From contig JAHEEH010000152.1 of NCBI GenBank assembly GCA_024640835.1, positions 1 to 5,693 of the forward strand: DNA of 5,693 bases. Direction: 5' to 3'. Source of the stretch: Bacteroidota bacterium. Lineage in GTDB: Bacteria; Bacteroidota; Rhodothermia; Rhodothermales; UBA10348. The notes beneath the pieces were generated by a model. It saw only the letters and a program-made list of their open reading frames with translations, was not told the origin of the DNA and did no database searches. A program made the position numbers and the translations under genes. Positions 5,441-5,693 of this stretch are shown here, in pieces; position 1 is the first letter of the stretch; the number at the start of each line of letters is the position of its first letter.

Positions 5441-5693
5441 TCAGCGGCCGTTTCCGCTCCCCAGGGTCATCCGCAGCTCGATTTCCCTGCCCTCGCGGAT
5501 GACGGTGAAGCCCACCTGGTCGCCGGGACGGAAGTCGTACAGCCGCTCGACCACGTCGCTGCGATTCGCCACGGCCTCCCCCTCGACCGCCACGATCACG
5601 TCGTAGGGCCCGAACCCTGCGTCCTCGGCCGGCGAGCCGTACTCCACGTCCTCGATGAAGACGCCGCGCGCTTCCGCGAGACGCAACGCCCGG
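5441..5693 (-). CDS. PDZ-domain protein, C-terminal fragment, possibly an HtrA/DegP-like protease
   Basis: This - strand reading frame is open to the right edge, so only the last 83 complete codons are visible and the true start lies outside. The fragment is a PDZ domain. ARGVFIEDVEYGSPAEDAGF provides the carboxylate-binding loop strand and the SPAEDAG helix start. GPYDVIVAVEGEAV gives the 'G..D.I..v.G..v' core, and a helix (SDVVERLYDF) leads to RPGDQVGFTVIREGREIEL. The protein ends a few residues after the last beta strand, so PDZ is the C-terminal domain. Such a terminal PDZ is typical of HtrA/DegP-type periplasmic serine proteases. It also occurs in S41 processing peptidases, site-2 proteases and other proteins, and no catalytic residues are in view to decide. 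The gene is convergent with the SDR gene, with the two stop codons only 3 bases apart. Confidence 0.85.
   Translation of the reverse strand, partial: RALRLAEARGVFIEDVEYGSPAEDAGFGPYDVIVAVEGEAVANRSDVVERLYDFRPGDQVGFTVIREGREIELRMTLGSGNGR

Noticed and set aside
1..5693. CRISPR array, tRNA/rRNA, insertion sequence, phage or toxin-antitoxin genes
   Set aside because: I saw no spaced direct repeats, no tRNA-like cloverleaf in the short gaps, no transposase or integrase motifs, and almost every base is inside a metabolic or housekeeping gene.

Overview
The window is a high-GC bacterial chromosome segment, densely packed and almost entirely coding. It looks like ordinary core-metabolism DNA rather than a mobile or defence region. 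From left to right on the + strand it holds: the 3' end of nuoF; a small lipoprotein gene resembling the DUF4920 family; a compact nuoG; nuoH; a short gap with a perfect hairpin and a weak promoter-like motif; rpe (ribulose-phosphate 3-epimerase); and a short-chain dehydrogenase/reductase (SDR) gene overlapping rpe by 4 bases. The last gene, on the - strand, is the C-terminal end of a PDZ-domain protein that converges on the SDR gene and runs off the right edge.

The first four genes form part of a respiratory complex I (NADH:quinone oxidoreductase) locus. NuoF carries the N3 iron-sulfur cluster next to FMN. NuoG carries N1b, N5 and N4 and passes electrons along the peripheral arm. NuoH is the membrane subunit that forms the quinone chamber with the peripheral arm. 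The lipoprotein gene lies between nuoF and nuoG, where no complex I subunit is expected. nuoI does not follow nuoH, so the nuo cluster is interrupted or split here.

The second block, rpe plus SDR, is probably a separate two-gene transcription unit. Rpe serves the pentose phosphate or Calvin pathways. The SDR resembles the retinol-dehydrogenase-like branch and its substrate is unknown.

Taxonomy can only be inferred. None of the five gene starts visible in the window has a recognisable Shine-Dalgarno sequence. A TAccTTG element lies upstream of rpe, a DUF4920-like lipoprotein is present, and NuoG is short. Together with high GC these suggest a high-GC member of the Bacteroidota/Rhodothermota neighbourhood, but other Gram-negative phyla such as Gemmatimonadota are not excluded. 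I see no tRNA, rRNA, CRISPR array, insertion sequence or tandem repeat, and no gene-free stretch longer than about 80 bases. I did not find evidence for a new multi-gene system. The lipoprotein inside the nuo operon is the most unusual element.
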